Source of the DNA: Pseudobdellovibrionaceae bacterium
GTDB taxonomy: Bacteria; Bdellovibrionota; UBA1018; UBA6935
Assembly: GCA_002722705.1 (NCBI GenBank)
Contig: PBMP01000085.1
Span: 1 to 35,203 of the forward strand
Reading direction: 5' to 3'
DNA length: 35,203 nt
Shown: positions 16,701 to 23,959 of the stretch, in pieces
How positions within the stretch are numbered: the stretch's first letter is position 1
Layout of the letters: each line of letters opens with the position of its first letter
Notes under the pieces: model-generated
Databases searched by the model: none
What the model was told of the DNA's origin: nothing
What the model saw: the letters and a program-made list of their open reading frames with translations, nothing else
Made by a program: the position numbers and the translations under genes

Positions 16701-16884
16701 AGGCAAGTCTCTGGCGGAAGTGATGACCGACGTGGGTAGCGCCACGGTAGAGAACGCGAACAATCTGGGTGGAACACCAGCTGCCGACTACGCCACTGTT
16801 GCGGCTATGAATCAGCTGCGCACAGACCTTGAAACCGCAATCCAAGCGCTCACCGATGCGTTCAACGACGCGCATCCTGGGTAA
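13756..16884 (+). CDS. Large tail fibre protein with tandem repeats and LamG-like domain
   Basis: The 1042-residue protein starts at ATG 13756, ten bases after AGGAG; an upstream TTG at 13750 is too close to that site. Residues ~15-115 form an N-terminal domain (APANKVVGE, then VPDFAPFF, then AWTLN) of a type found at the baseplate end of phage fibres. Residues ~190-500 hold six copies of a ~61-residue unit (DNPHxVTKxQVGLG, then YMTPLRVKQAI). Shorter LxGxSLxxL units follow (~510-590). Residues ~636-835 look like a LamG/concanavalin-type lectin sandwich ending in GGIRLTMGVPRF. The C-terminus ends in a helical DAFND segment. It is the likely baseplate-proximal fibre, with possible glycan binding. 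Its neighbours share its repeat motifs. Confidence 0.88.
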   Translation: MAGIEDYVYSFDATGTAPANKVVGEPQIISPPNFKDFYCVVPDFAPFFRESLTVVHSPSGRTLLEGEDFDFTHHFSDASLKTAKPIYGSITLFDKTLSGVLTFTYQTVGGAWTLNTSKIEEILSDALLNPRVTTWDQVTEYPISFPPIDHEWDAIDLIGMSDVTEKLNAIKDAILVTNEGGLYIHVSDLDNPHQVTKQQVNLGNVEDFGIATEQDSVLGTSNEKYMTPLRVRQAMDGIVLGPITQHLVNTNNPHGVTKDQVGLGSVQNYAIAAQVDAEQGISNSLYMTPQRVKQAIDAMALGQFNSHATNADNPHNTTKAHVGLGSVENFGVASETQAVEGTISNAYMTPLRVKQAVTALVLTAFNTHASNTSNPHQVNKEQVGLGSVEDFAVATQEEATTGTANDRYMTPLRVKEAIDAFAGASGFSTHVNNEENPHNVTKSQVGLSNVENYSVASIGEARNGAVTNKYMTPVLTAEAIAYIVGDAFAAHASDQDNPHGVTIDQLGGYSTDQIDTLISGRLASTGTATNSTRLAGYELEELRTYILSGTVNNSSRLEGQSLQQVLTSARNGRTANSAALDGQSLAQLRASWAGQRLFEDSQNSDAVAYRRIAVVAMPTEPEPLPEPVVDELWDFTVAAVGFNGTLIDARNGLWSINGNANVQLEVGYFEGDALYLPGNADDSVQLDGIEPIGLQDFAVETRLLLPELPGVGEPGVLLELGSAKVYVDDDGKLKLAISDVDVVESDVLVIDTEYDVTLVRSDMATAGVIALYLDGSPVGTAQNFADDLLGTSLILGTANDGSDGLACYIGGIRLTMGVPRFTEAYTLAELPYPEQGPIDPGEIPVPDVPSWPDVVLMVAGGESVGSADSTVHMLRASIRETGTVEVVRVMGSDMFDSEFAYRLSDDELQMEIWLKGAINYGSFTVTELSKGNASLVYSEPAVDVEPTNIQYLVAKTAWNSGNFDPDSKLDAGATAVDSEKLEGKSLAEVMTDVGSATVENANNLGGTPAADYATVAAMNQLRTDLETAIQALTDAFNDAHPG
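14323..15420 (+). repeat. Six imperfect ~183-bp tandem repeats within the fibre gene
   Basis: The NPH codons recur at 14323, 14506, 14689, 14872, 15058 and 15241, spaced 183, 183, 183, 186 and 183 bp. This is exactly one 61-62 residue protein unit each. Each of the first five has the order DNPHxVTK, GLGxVxNF, a spacer with Glu-Ala, then YMTPLRV and a helix. The sixth keeps only the NPHGVT part. The nucleotide sequence has drifted, so these are old coding repeats rather than recent duplications. Confidence 0.85.
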
Positions 16885-16909
16885 CATTAACCAAACAAGG
16901 GGTTGGACA

Positions 16910-17728
16910 ATGAGTGATGTATCTGTAATGCAAACCGCGATGCGCTTAGCGTTTATCGGTTTGGCCAACCGCATCAATGCAACGACGGCCCCTAGTACCG
17001 ACAAGCTGGGTGGGTTAACGCCTACCCAGCTGTACGCATCCATTCGTTCTGGTGTGGCGGCGGATGCAGATGCACTGGGTGGGAACTCCCTGGCCAGTGT
17101 GGTTAACAGTGTAACGGGCGGCAGTGGCGAGACCATTGCCGCCTTGTTTGCTGCTTTGTTGTTGTTCTCGGATAGAGACGACAACCCTCATCTTGTTACC
17201 AAGGACCAATTGGGCCTTGGTGATGTTCGAAATTACGGTGTCGCCAGTGAAGCCGAGGCGCTTGCTGGGACAGAGACCAGTGCTTATGTAACACCGGCTC
17301 TGGTCAAAGCCATGGTCGATAAAGCTAAGAACGCTATCTTAGATGGTGCTCCAGAAACACTGGACCAACTGAGTGAGCTGTCGGCCGCTTTGAATGATGA
17401 CCCGGGTTTTGTGACAAACATCATGAACTCGATCGGCGAGCGTATCTCCAAGACTGATGTAACTGCTCTAATTGCTGCGTATGCTGCGAGACGAGATAAC
17501 CCGAACCAAGTCACTGCAAGTCAGATTGGGTTGGGACAGGTTGTCAATGGAGCCATGGCGACTACACAAGCTGCCATTGATGGCGTTGTGAACGATCGGT
17601 ACTTAACTCCGGCTCTCGTTGCTGCACACGTGACTGCCCGTAACTTGGCTACCGTGGATGAGCTGAACGACGTTGTCGATTCGCTGACAGCTGGACTAAA
17701 TAGCGCCGCTGACAATGCGGGCGTTTAA
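16910..17728 (+). CDS. Fibre segment paralogue 1 (repeat-containing)
   Basis: This 272-residue protein starts at ATG 16910, preceded by AAGGGG. A helical N-terminus is followed by LGGNSLASVV-type units. A first DNPHLVTKDQLGLG repeat lies near residue 91, an APETLDQLSELSAAL module with a DDP end near 148, and a second RRDNPNQVTASQIGLG repeat near 195, with YLTPALV after it. These are the same modules as in the preceding large fibre. The C-terminus is helical (VVDSLTAGLNSAADNAGV). There is no receptor-type domain, so it is probably a shaft or connector. Next to two proteins of the same size and module order, it suggests serial duplication of one fibre segment. Confidence 0.82.
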   Translation: MSDVSVMQTAMRLAFIGLANRINATTAPSTDKLGGLTPTQLYASIRSGVAADADALGGNSLASVVNSVTGGSGETIAALFAALLLFSDRDDNPHLVTKDQLGLGDVRNYGVASEAEALAGTETSAYVTPALVKAMVDKAKNAILDGAPETLDQLSELSAALNDDPGFVTNIMNSIGERISKTDVTALIAAYAARRDNPNQVTASQIGLGQVVNGAMATTQAAIDGVVNDRYLTPALVAAHVTARNLATVDELNDVVDSLTAGLNSAADNAGV

Positions 17729-17740
17729 TGGGAGGTTGGT

Positions 17741-18553
17741 GTGTCCGACTATCAAGTAACACTAGAGGCCATGCTGCTGGCCCTAAACGCCGTCGTAGGG
17801 AAGCTTCGGGACCGAGTGGCGGTCAATGCTACTCTTTTGGATAACGTGTCATTAGAGGACACTGTAGACGCCGTGAGAGCGGGTACTGTTTCTGAGACGA
17901 CTTTACTGGGAGGTCAGACCAGTGCGGACATAAAGGCCGGTATCACCGGCGGGTCCGAGTCGACTGTGATGGATGTGCTGGCAGCGTTTGAAACCCAGCG
18001 TGACCGAACTGACAATCCGTTCGAAATAACCAAAGAACAAGTTGGATTGGGAAATGTACAAAACTTCTCTAGAGCCTCTTCAGCCCAGACACTGAGTGGC
18101 TCTAGGGAGGATTTGTATGTTGCTCTGTCAGATGTACAGCTGACCATCGACACCGTGCTAGGTGAAATCATCGATGGTAGTCCAGAGGCAATGGCTACTC
18201 TGAATGATATCTCCGAGGCCATTGGAGACGACCCTGACTTTGCAGCCACGCTTTATGGGCTGATTGATGCCAAAGAAACTCCCACTGGCGCCCAGACCAA
18301 GGTGGATGATCACGCCGCTCGACGGGACAACCCAAACCAAGTAACCAAGGCGCAGGTTGGGTTGGGCGATATGTTGAACTATGCATTCGCTACAACGTTG
18401 ATGGCCCAGACAGGAACAGCAACGGACCGCTATATGTCACCGGTGCGCGTCGAGGACTATTTGGCTTCACTCGGTTTGGCGACCAACACCCAGTATCAGG
18501 CTGTTGAGTCCGACATCACCGATGCATTCAATGACTTCGTGGATTCCTTGTAA
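17741..18553 (+). CDS. Fibre segment paralogue 2 (repeat-containing)
   Basis: The 270-residue protein uses GTG at 17741 behind GGGAGG. Its order matches its neighbours: helical N-terminus (MLLALNAVVGKL), a TLLGGQTSADI unit, DNPFEITKEQVGLG near residue 90, a SPEAMATLNDISEAIGDDP module near 147, a KETPTGAQTKVDDH linker, RRDNPNQVTKAQVGLG near 194, then YMSPVRV and a terminal ITDAFNDF helix. The two repeats are 104 residues apart, as in paralogue 1. The C-terminal DAFND echoes the end of the large fibre. Likely a fibre shaft segment; whether the polypeptides join end to end is inferred. Confidence 0.82.
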   Translation: MSDYQVTLEAMLLALNAVVGKLRDRVAVNATLLDNVSLEDTVDAVRAGTVSETTLLGGQTSADIKAGITGGSESTVMDVLAAFETQRDRTDNPFEITKEQVGLGNVQNFSRASSAQTLSGSREDLYVALSDVQLTIDTVLGEIIDGSPEAMATLNDISEAIGDDPDFAATLYGLIDAKETPTGAQTKVDDHAARRDNPNQVTKAQVGLGDMLNYAFATTLMAQTGTATDRYMSPVRVEDYLASLGLATNTQYQAVESDITDAFNDFVDSL

Positions 18554-18563
18554 GGGAGGCGAT

Positions 18564-19355
18564 ATGATTGACCAAGTACTGTTGGACGAACTCCGTCTCG
18601 CCATCATCGAAGTGTCTTCTTATCTGGCCGGGGTCGATACATTAGACTCGACCAAACTGGACAATCTCACCGTTGCTGAGTTAACGGTGGAGATCCTGTC
18701 TGGGACATTTTCCAATGCGACCAGACTCAGCGGGCAAACTGCAACCGAGCTGATTACGGAACTGCGAGGTGTTGGGACAGAGACAGTGGGTTCGGTGCGA
18801 AGTAAGCTCGATGCCTACATAGCACGACGAGACAACCCCCATAATTTGACAAAGGATCAAGTCGGACTCGACCTTATCGACAACTGGGGACCCGGCGATA
18901 TCGCCGTTGTGTTTGATACTCAACAGGTGATCGACGCAGCGGTTAATTCCCTTATCGACAACATGGGCGACACGATCACAACCATTGGTCAGCTCGCCCG
19001 GGCAATCGATGAAGATCCTGACTTTTACACCAACATCACCGCAGCCGTTGAGGCATGTGAGACCCCCGCTGGCGCAGCGGCGAAGTTGGCTACGTTTGCA
19101 GAAAGAACCGATAACCCTAACGTGGTGACTAAGGCACAAGTTGGGTTGTCTTCACTGGCTAACGGTGCTCCGGCAACCGAAGAACAGGCGCTAGCTGGCA
19201 CAGGCGTCTCGGCTTATACGACGCCTTTGCGACTGAAGCAACAGGTCGACAACAAAGACTATTTGCTAAAAGCCACCAGTGACGATCTCGCCACTACGTT
19301 AACTGATCTTTTCGATCAGGCGGCTATCGACATCCTCGACACCGTTGGGTTATAA
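18564..19355 (+). CDS. Fibre segment paralogue 3 (repeat-containing)
   Basis: The 263-residue protein starts at ATG 18564 with AGGGAGG upstream. It keeps the segment plan: helical N-terminus (LDELRLAIIEVSSYL), LSGQTATELI unit, RRDNPHNLTKDQVGL near residue 89, a TIGQLARAIDEDP module, an ETPAGAAAKLATF linker and a second RTDNPNVVTKAQVGL near 183, followed by YTTPLRL. The repeat spacing is about ten residues shorter than in paralogues 1 and 2. It ends in a hydrophobic helix (LFDQAAIDILDTVGL). It precedes the giant receptor-type fibre by 23 bp. Likely the last shaft segment of the series. Confidence 0.82.
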   Translation: MIDQVLLDELRLAIIEVSSYLAGVDTLDSTKLDNLTVAELTVEILSGTFSNATRLSGQTATELITELRGVGTETVGSVRSKLDAYIARRDNPHNLTKDQVGLDLIDNWGPGDIAVVFDTQQVIDAAVNSLIDNMGDTITTIGQLARAIDEDPDFYTNITAAVEACETPAGAAAKLATFAERTDNPNVVTKAQVGLSSLANGAPATEEQALAGTGVSAYTTPLRLKQQVDNKDYLLKATSDDLATTLTDLFDQAAIDILDTVGL

Positions 19356-19378
19356 CGCTACACACTTAGGAGCACGAC

Positions 19379-22300
19379 ATGTCTAACGCAGCCCTCATTG
19401 CGGCGATTGAGCGGTTTTACGACGCAGTAACAACAACGGTGGGACAACAGACCACTAACCTGGTGGGCGGTGCTCCTACGACACTCGACACCCTTGGGAA
19501 ACTTGCAGCTGCGATCGGTAACGATCCAAGCTACGCCGACACCGTAGCGAGCGCACTTGCCACCAAGGAAACACCCAGTGGTGCTACGAGTAAAATCACA
19601 GCTGCTTTACAGTCTCACGTTAGCTCGCCTGACCCACATGAACAATACGTGCTGGAGGCCAACGTTGGAGACGCCGCTAGCAAGACCGTTGTAACCGGCG
19701 ACAACGACCGCACAGCTGGTCGACTGGTTAACGTGGGTTACGCGGGTATCGGTACCGTCATTGCACACATCGGCTCGGTTCGCATCGACGCAACTGGTCC
19801 CATCTGGGTCAAATTAGGAACCTACGCACCCAACTACACTACCACTACCAAAATCAAGATCATTGGTCGTCGGTACGAAACCACCAACATGGAGATGGAA
19901 CTGTACCTCAGTGGCGGTTCCACTGTGAGCTACACGTTGTTCCGCAAGTCTCCGGCTGGCTATAGTGGTGCGGATGATCCGATTTCTGAAGTCGCCATTC
20001 GCGGTAACGACATTTACGTCCGCATCAACACCTATGCGCGGGTTGCCTTCCTGCGAGAGGGCGGTACGTCTTTCACCAACGACTTCATTGTCGACGCGAC
20101 TGCTCCCACAGGTTACGTCACTTGTACGGCGTTTGACATCCATACCACAGCCAGCCTGAAAGTTCAGACCAGTGCCACCGACAATACCGCCGGATCTGTG
20201 ATGCGCGTTGGTGCATTTGGCTTGGGTGAGTACCAGTATTCGTGGATGGGTACTCGCAATGGCACTGGTTCTAGCGTTTGGGTCAAGGTCTGCGAGTTCG
20301 CCGCGGCTCTGAACCGGAGGATAACGATTCAGGTAGCGGGTGGTAACGGATACGCCGCCGGGATCAACAATGGACAGGCCTCTGGCGCTAGCATATACTT
20401 GACAACTAGCAACGCCGCCAGCAATGAAAACGTCATGGGCTATGTGGTGAACCATTGTGTAGATATAACCCGAAGACCTATCAGCGGACTTTATGTTACT
20501 CCGAAAGTTCCGTCTAGCCCAGCAGGCGTTTGGGAAGTGTGGGTGCAGATTCCGAATTATTCGGCAGCCTATTTCCACGCCATCTCTGGTGCGGTCCTCA
20601 CCACATTCACAGACGTTACTCAGGCAGCGACTCCCACCGGAGGTTATGCCAAACCGGTTTACGATTCGCTGAACTCGGGTAATAGCCCTGTGGCGTCTAG
20701 CTACTTCGGGACCCTGATGACGGCGGCTAGCAAAGAGGCGCTATGGACCACGATGGGTCTTGGGTCTGCGGCTGGGATGGATGGGAAGGGTTTTCCTTTC
20801 CCTAACCTCATGTCGGACAGCGGTCGTTTCTCGGGGAAAATCGATCCCCTGCTATTGCAATGTGGGAACTTTGAACCCAGTGACTTTCTTGGGAGCTATA
20901 ACGGTTCTGTTCAAACATCAGCTGGTAAATTCATTCAAAATAACACCACGAACGGCGGTTCGGACGGTGTTCTAACGGAATCGGTTTCCAGTCTCCTTGT
21001 GAGGCTCGGGCGCACTGCATCCGCTGCGCGATACGGGGCAGAGTTCCACGTGGCTAAAATAACCGCCGGGGCGGGGACGCAATCTCCGGCAGTGGGACTA
21101 GACTCCACCACCAGATATCTGACCACTGTGAACAACCTCAAGGCGTTCGTCTCCAATGGTGGTAGCGGGACAGCCGTTTTCTATGTTCGACTGGTCTCGG
21201 GAAGTATCCACTTCGGAAGACCGGCCTACGTCGACGGTGTGTCGACCCCAGCAGGCACGCCGCTGTCGGCCGGGTGGAAACACGTTAGGGTTATTGAAAG
21301 CAACCAGATCGGCTACGACAACTCACACCCGAGGATATACGCCGAGCCCGGATCTGTGATCGAAGTGGCACTCGCTGGTTTCTTCAGCGGTGTTGTCGAC
21401 GGAGGTCTCCACACGTCCCCCATCCCAGCGGCTATTGTTGGCGGCGAGCATTTCTCCACCGCTGAAAAGACCAAGCTGAATGAACTCAGCACAGCTGCGC
21501 TTATCAACTCAGCTGTAACCACGGTGGAGCGTCTGCGTGCACTCCAACGTCGTCGCGAGTTGGAGCGTAAGGCTACGCTGCGTCTGAAGTTCACTGAGCA
21601 AGACTATGTGTTCATGGACGGTAGCAATGGTCTTATGACGGGTCCGATCGAAGAGATCGTTACAGTGACACGTAGTTCCGTTGGTGGTCGTTTTAACAGC
21701 CAGGGTATCTACGAGCAGGTTCCTGCTAATAAGCCACGGATCAATTATGATCCGGTGACGGGACAATGTCTAGGGATTCTCCAGGAGGAGAAAAGGACAA
21801 ACTTGATCCCGAACTCTCAAATGCAAAGTCCTGTCAGCTGGACCATTTCTAACTCTGGTGCCAAAGGGACCTCTTTTCCGGGGACCGTTCCTCACGGGTT
21901 CGCCAACGTTGTATCGGGGACAGTGGCATCGGGTCAGGCAAATGCCTACATCAGTCGACAGTTCACACTGGAGCTCAATACCAAGTATACGCTAACCGCG
22001 CTTGTTTGGCTGGACCCTGCAATTCCGGTCGATAAGGGCACCTTGTCTGTTTATAAGAACAGTAGTGGTTGGGTCGCTCTACAAAGCGCTATTATCCCGG
22101 AGCGGGGAACCTGGGTTTGGGCTACGATGTCATTCACCACCGACGCAACCGTTGCTGAAACCGTCGTAGGTGCTGGATGTGGCGGTAGTGGGGTACTACC
22201 TGGGATGATGGTGTATTGTGCGGCCATGCAACTGGAGAAAGGGGAGACGGCAACCAGTTTCATACTGAACAACGACACCCTAGTACCCAGAGAAGCCGAC

Positions 22301-22765
22301 GTTATCGCTGTGAAGAACTTCTCCAAGTGGGGTCGTGGGAAACAGGGAACGTTGTCGGCCATTGGGTCAAATGGAAAGGTCGCGGGGAGTCCCGGATACA
22401 TGGTCGCGCTGACCAATGGCGGGTCTAGCGCCGAGGCGGTCAACATAACCAGAAATTCTTTTGGCGAGGTTGTGGTGAGTATGGTGTCCGGTGGAACCTC
22501 TCAAATATCCGGACCAAATGCCGTGACGATCATGGCCGATGGAGCGCGTGTTTCGACTACAGTTTCTTATGGGGACGGTGTCGTGGACCGAGCTTCTAAT
22601 GGCGTGATAGCGGACACTATCAGCTCTGCGACGATACCGAACATAACGTCGCTGAGACTGGGCGACATTAACGATACTCGCCCTTGGAACGGTCACATCG
22701 AAGAAGTCATGTATGTACCGTTTAAGGTAACCAGGGACGACACCAAAGACCTCTCCATTTTGTAA
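19379..22765 (+). CDS. Giant tail fibre with carbohydrate-binding-type domains
   Basis: This 1128-residue protein starts at ATG 19379 after AGGAG. Residues ~1-95 repeat the segment end module (APTTLDTLGKLAAAIGNDP, then KETPSGA) and a DPHEQYVL linker, linking it to the three preceding segment proteins. Residues ~100-430 appear as repeated beta sandwiches. Residues ~471-703 hold a domain shared with the next gene (NLMSDSGRF to SPIPAAI, then EKTKL). From ~715 a helix-rich neck leads to a spike/CBM-type domain: NYDPVTGQCLGILQEEKRTNL (about 790-809), then MQLEKG and FILNND, a pattern known from phage head-spike and CBM-like adhesins. It ends in a Gly-rich beta region. Best reading: a receptor-binding fibre with several binding modules. 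The ligand is unknown. Confidence 0.83.
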   Translation: MSNAALIAAIERFYDAVTTTVGQQTTNLVGGAPTTLDTLGKLAAAIGNDPSYADTVASALATKETPSGATSKITAALQSHVSSPDPHEQYVLEANVGDAASKTVVTGDNDRTAGRLVNVGYAGIGTVIAHIGSVRIDATGPIWVKLGTYAPNYTTTTKIKIIGRRYETTNMEMELYLSGGSTVSYTLFRKSPAGYSGADDPISEVAIRGNDIYVRINTYARVAFLREGGTSFTNDFIVDATAPTGYVTCTAFDIHTTASLKVQTSATDNTAGSVMRVGAFGLGEYQYSWMGTRNGTGSSVWVKVCEFAAALNRRITIQVAGGNGYAAGINNGQASGASIYLTTSNAASNENVMGYVVNHCVDITRRPISGLYVTPKVPSSPAGVWEVWVQIPNYSAAYFHAISGAVLTTFTDVTQAATPTGGYAKPVYDSLNSGNSPVASSYFGTLMTAASKEALWTTMGLGSAAGMDGKGFPFPNLMSDSGRFSGKIDPLLLQCGNFEPSDFLGSYNGSVQTSAGKFIQNNTTNGGSDGVLTESVSSLLVRLGRTASAARYGAEFHVAKITAGAGTQSPAVGLDSTTRYLTTVNNLKAFVSNGGSGTAVFYVRLVSGSIHFGRPAYVDGVSTPAGTPLSAGWKHVRVIESNQIGYDNSHPRIYAEPGSVIEVALAGFFSGVVDGGLHTSPIPAAIVGGEHFSTAEKTKLNELSTAALINSAVTTVERLRALQRRRELERKATLRLKFTEQDYVFMDGSNGLMTGPIEEIVTVTRSSVGGRFNSQGIYEQVPANKPRINYDPVTGQCLGILQEEKRTNLIPNSQMQSPVSWTISNSGAKGTSFPGTVPHGFANVVSGTVASGQANAYISRQFTLELNTKYTLTALVWLDPAIPVDKGTLSVYKNSSGWVALQSAIIPERGTWVWATMSFTTDATVAETVVGAGCGGSGVLPGMMVYCAAMQLEKGETATSFILNNDTLVPREADVIAVKNFSKWGRGKQGTLSAIGSNGKVAGSPGYMVALTNGGSSAEAVNITRNSFGEVVVSMVSGGTSQISGPNAVTIMADGARVSTTVSYGDGVVDRASNGVIADTISSATIPNITSLRLGDINDTRPWNGHIEEVMYVPFKVTRDDTKDLSIL

Positions 22766-22778
22766 AGGTGGGTAATTC

Positions 22779-23654
22779 ATGACATCCAATGTAATTGCCA
22801 GTAAGTTGTCTAGTGCTGGCCTAGACGCAGCTGTCCCCGAGCTTAAAGCTCGGGGGGTAGTTGAGGCGACCGGTTTATCAGCACTGCCGTTCGCCAACTT
22901 AATGCCGGACTCGGGTAGATTTGCGGGATATCTCGACGAACCGCTGTCGGTATATCTCGGCACTTCCGTGTTCACCCCGTCGCCATTTCTAGCGTCGTAT
23001 AACGGCGCTGTCGTGACCGAGGCAGGGAAGTTCATTCACAACAATTCGACCAACGGTGGTTCAAACGGCGCCCTTAATGAACCCGTAACCAGTCTATTGA
23101 CAGCATTGGGTCGAACTGGACTCGACGCTCGCTACGGTCCCGAGTTCTATGTGGCGCGTTACACCGCCGGGACAGGCACTGGTGGGTTAGACACTGGTGC
23201 CGACGGCGTTGTTCGCTACCTGATGACTGCTAATAACTCAGCCATGTTGGCCGCATTTGGGGGCATGTCGACATGTATGTTCTGGGTCAGGGTCGTCACT
23301 GGTAGCGCACACACAACCATCCCAACCAAAGTCGATGGTGTAGATGTAGGTATGGATGTCGCGTTCCCAGAGGGCTGGCACCACATCCGAGCTAACCTAT
23401 CGTCTCTTCGCGGCTATGATGGTGGAACCGGGTTCCCTAGCATCAGGGCCACACATGGCGCAGTGTTAGAGATAGCGCTACCGGCTTTCTTCCCGGGTGA
23501 CGTCGGAACAGGTCTACATACGTCACCGTTGCCGGCGGCAGGCAAAGGGGGACAGGTCTATACCCAGACCGAGAAAACCCAGGTTGCTGAAATGTACGAG
23601 CGGATGCACAACGCTCAAATCGAAATGATCACCGGAGCACATTACCTATGTTGA
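22779..23654 (+). CDS. Free-standing copy of the giant fibre's internal domain
   Basis: The 291-residue protein starts at ATG 22779 after AAGGTGG. From about residue 37 to the end it is clearly paralogous to residues ~471-703 of the preceding fibre. Shared blocks are PFxNLMxDSGRFxG, SYNGxVxTxAGKFI, NNxTNGGSxGxL, SLLxxLGRTxxxARYGxEF, TAGxGT and GLHTSPxPAA with a C-terminal EKT. The first ~36 residues are a helical lead. There is no catalytic motif, and the domain seems beta-rich. I do not know it as a named family. It may be a fibre accessory, or a chaperone or decoy of the larger copy. Its last seven bases overlap the next start. Confidence 0.8.
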   Translation: MTSNVIASKLSSAGLDAAVPELKARGVVEATGLSALPFANLMPDSGRFAGYLDEPLSVYLGTSVFTPSPFLASYNGAVVTEAGKFIHNNSTNGGSNGALNEPVTSLLTALGRTGLDARYGPEFYVARYTAGTGTGGLDTGADGVVRYLMTANNSAMLAAFGGMSTCMFWVRVVTGSAHTTIPTKVDGVDVGMDVAFPEGWHHIRANLSSLRGYDGGTGFPSIRATHGAVLEIALPAFFPGDVGTGLHTSPLPAAGKGGQVYTQTEKTQVAEMYERMHNAQIEMITGAHYLC

Positions 23655-23944
23655 AGACAGAAGCCAAATGGCCACTCACGGTTTACTCCGTTGACACGTG
23701 GACCACCATCGCAACCGGACCGTGTTCCGTTACCCAATTGATCATCGCTAATCAGAACCCCAATAACGCCATTGGTTTCTCGTTCAAAGTTGGCGACTGT
23801 GTGATCAGTGGTATCGGTAACAAAGTACCCGCCGGTAAAGCCATTCCGGCCAACATCAAGTCCATTCCCTTGGAGGCGGGCAAAACGTTGCAGGTTCGAG
23901 CAGAAACCACAGACCTGCACTTCTTTGCAACCGGGTTCCAATAA
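23648..23944 (+). CDS. Small beta-rich fibre-associated protein
   Basis: The 98-residue protein starts at ATG 23648, overlapping the stop of the previous gene by seven bases, with GGAG ten bases upstream. It looks like one beta domain: LTVYSVDTWTTIATGPCSVT, ANQNPNNAIGFSFKV, then LEAGKTLQVRAETTDLHFFA, typical of a small sandwich or jelly-roll subunit. Two Cys residues are present (about 26 and 50). There is no signal or membrane segment. Translational overlap suggests a stoichiometric link with the free-standing fibre domain. Probable minor virion protein or fibre cap; I do not recognise the family. Confidence 0.72.
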   Translation: MLKTEAKWPLTVYSVDTWTTIATGPCSVTQLIIANQNPNNAIGFSFKVGDCVISGIGNKVPAGKAIPANIKSIPLEAGKTLQVRAETTDLHFFATGFQ

Positions 23945-23959
23945 GAGGGAGGGAGTAAG

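Noticed and set aside
15958..17184. 408-residue minus-strand frame spanning two fibre genes
   Set aside because: It crosses the junction of two well-supported plus-strand genes with good ribosome sites, so it is not a real gene.
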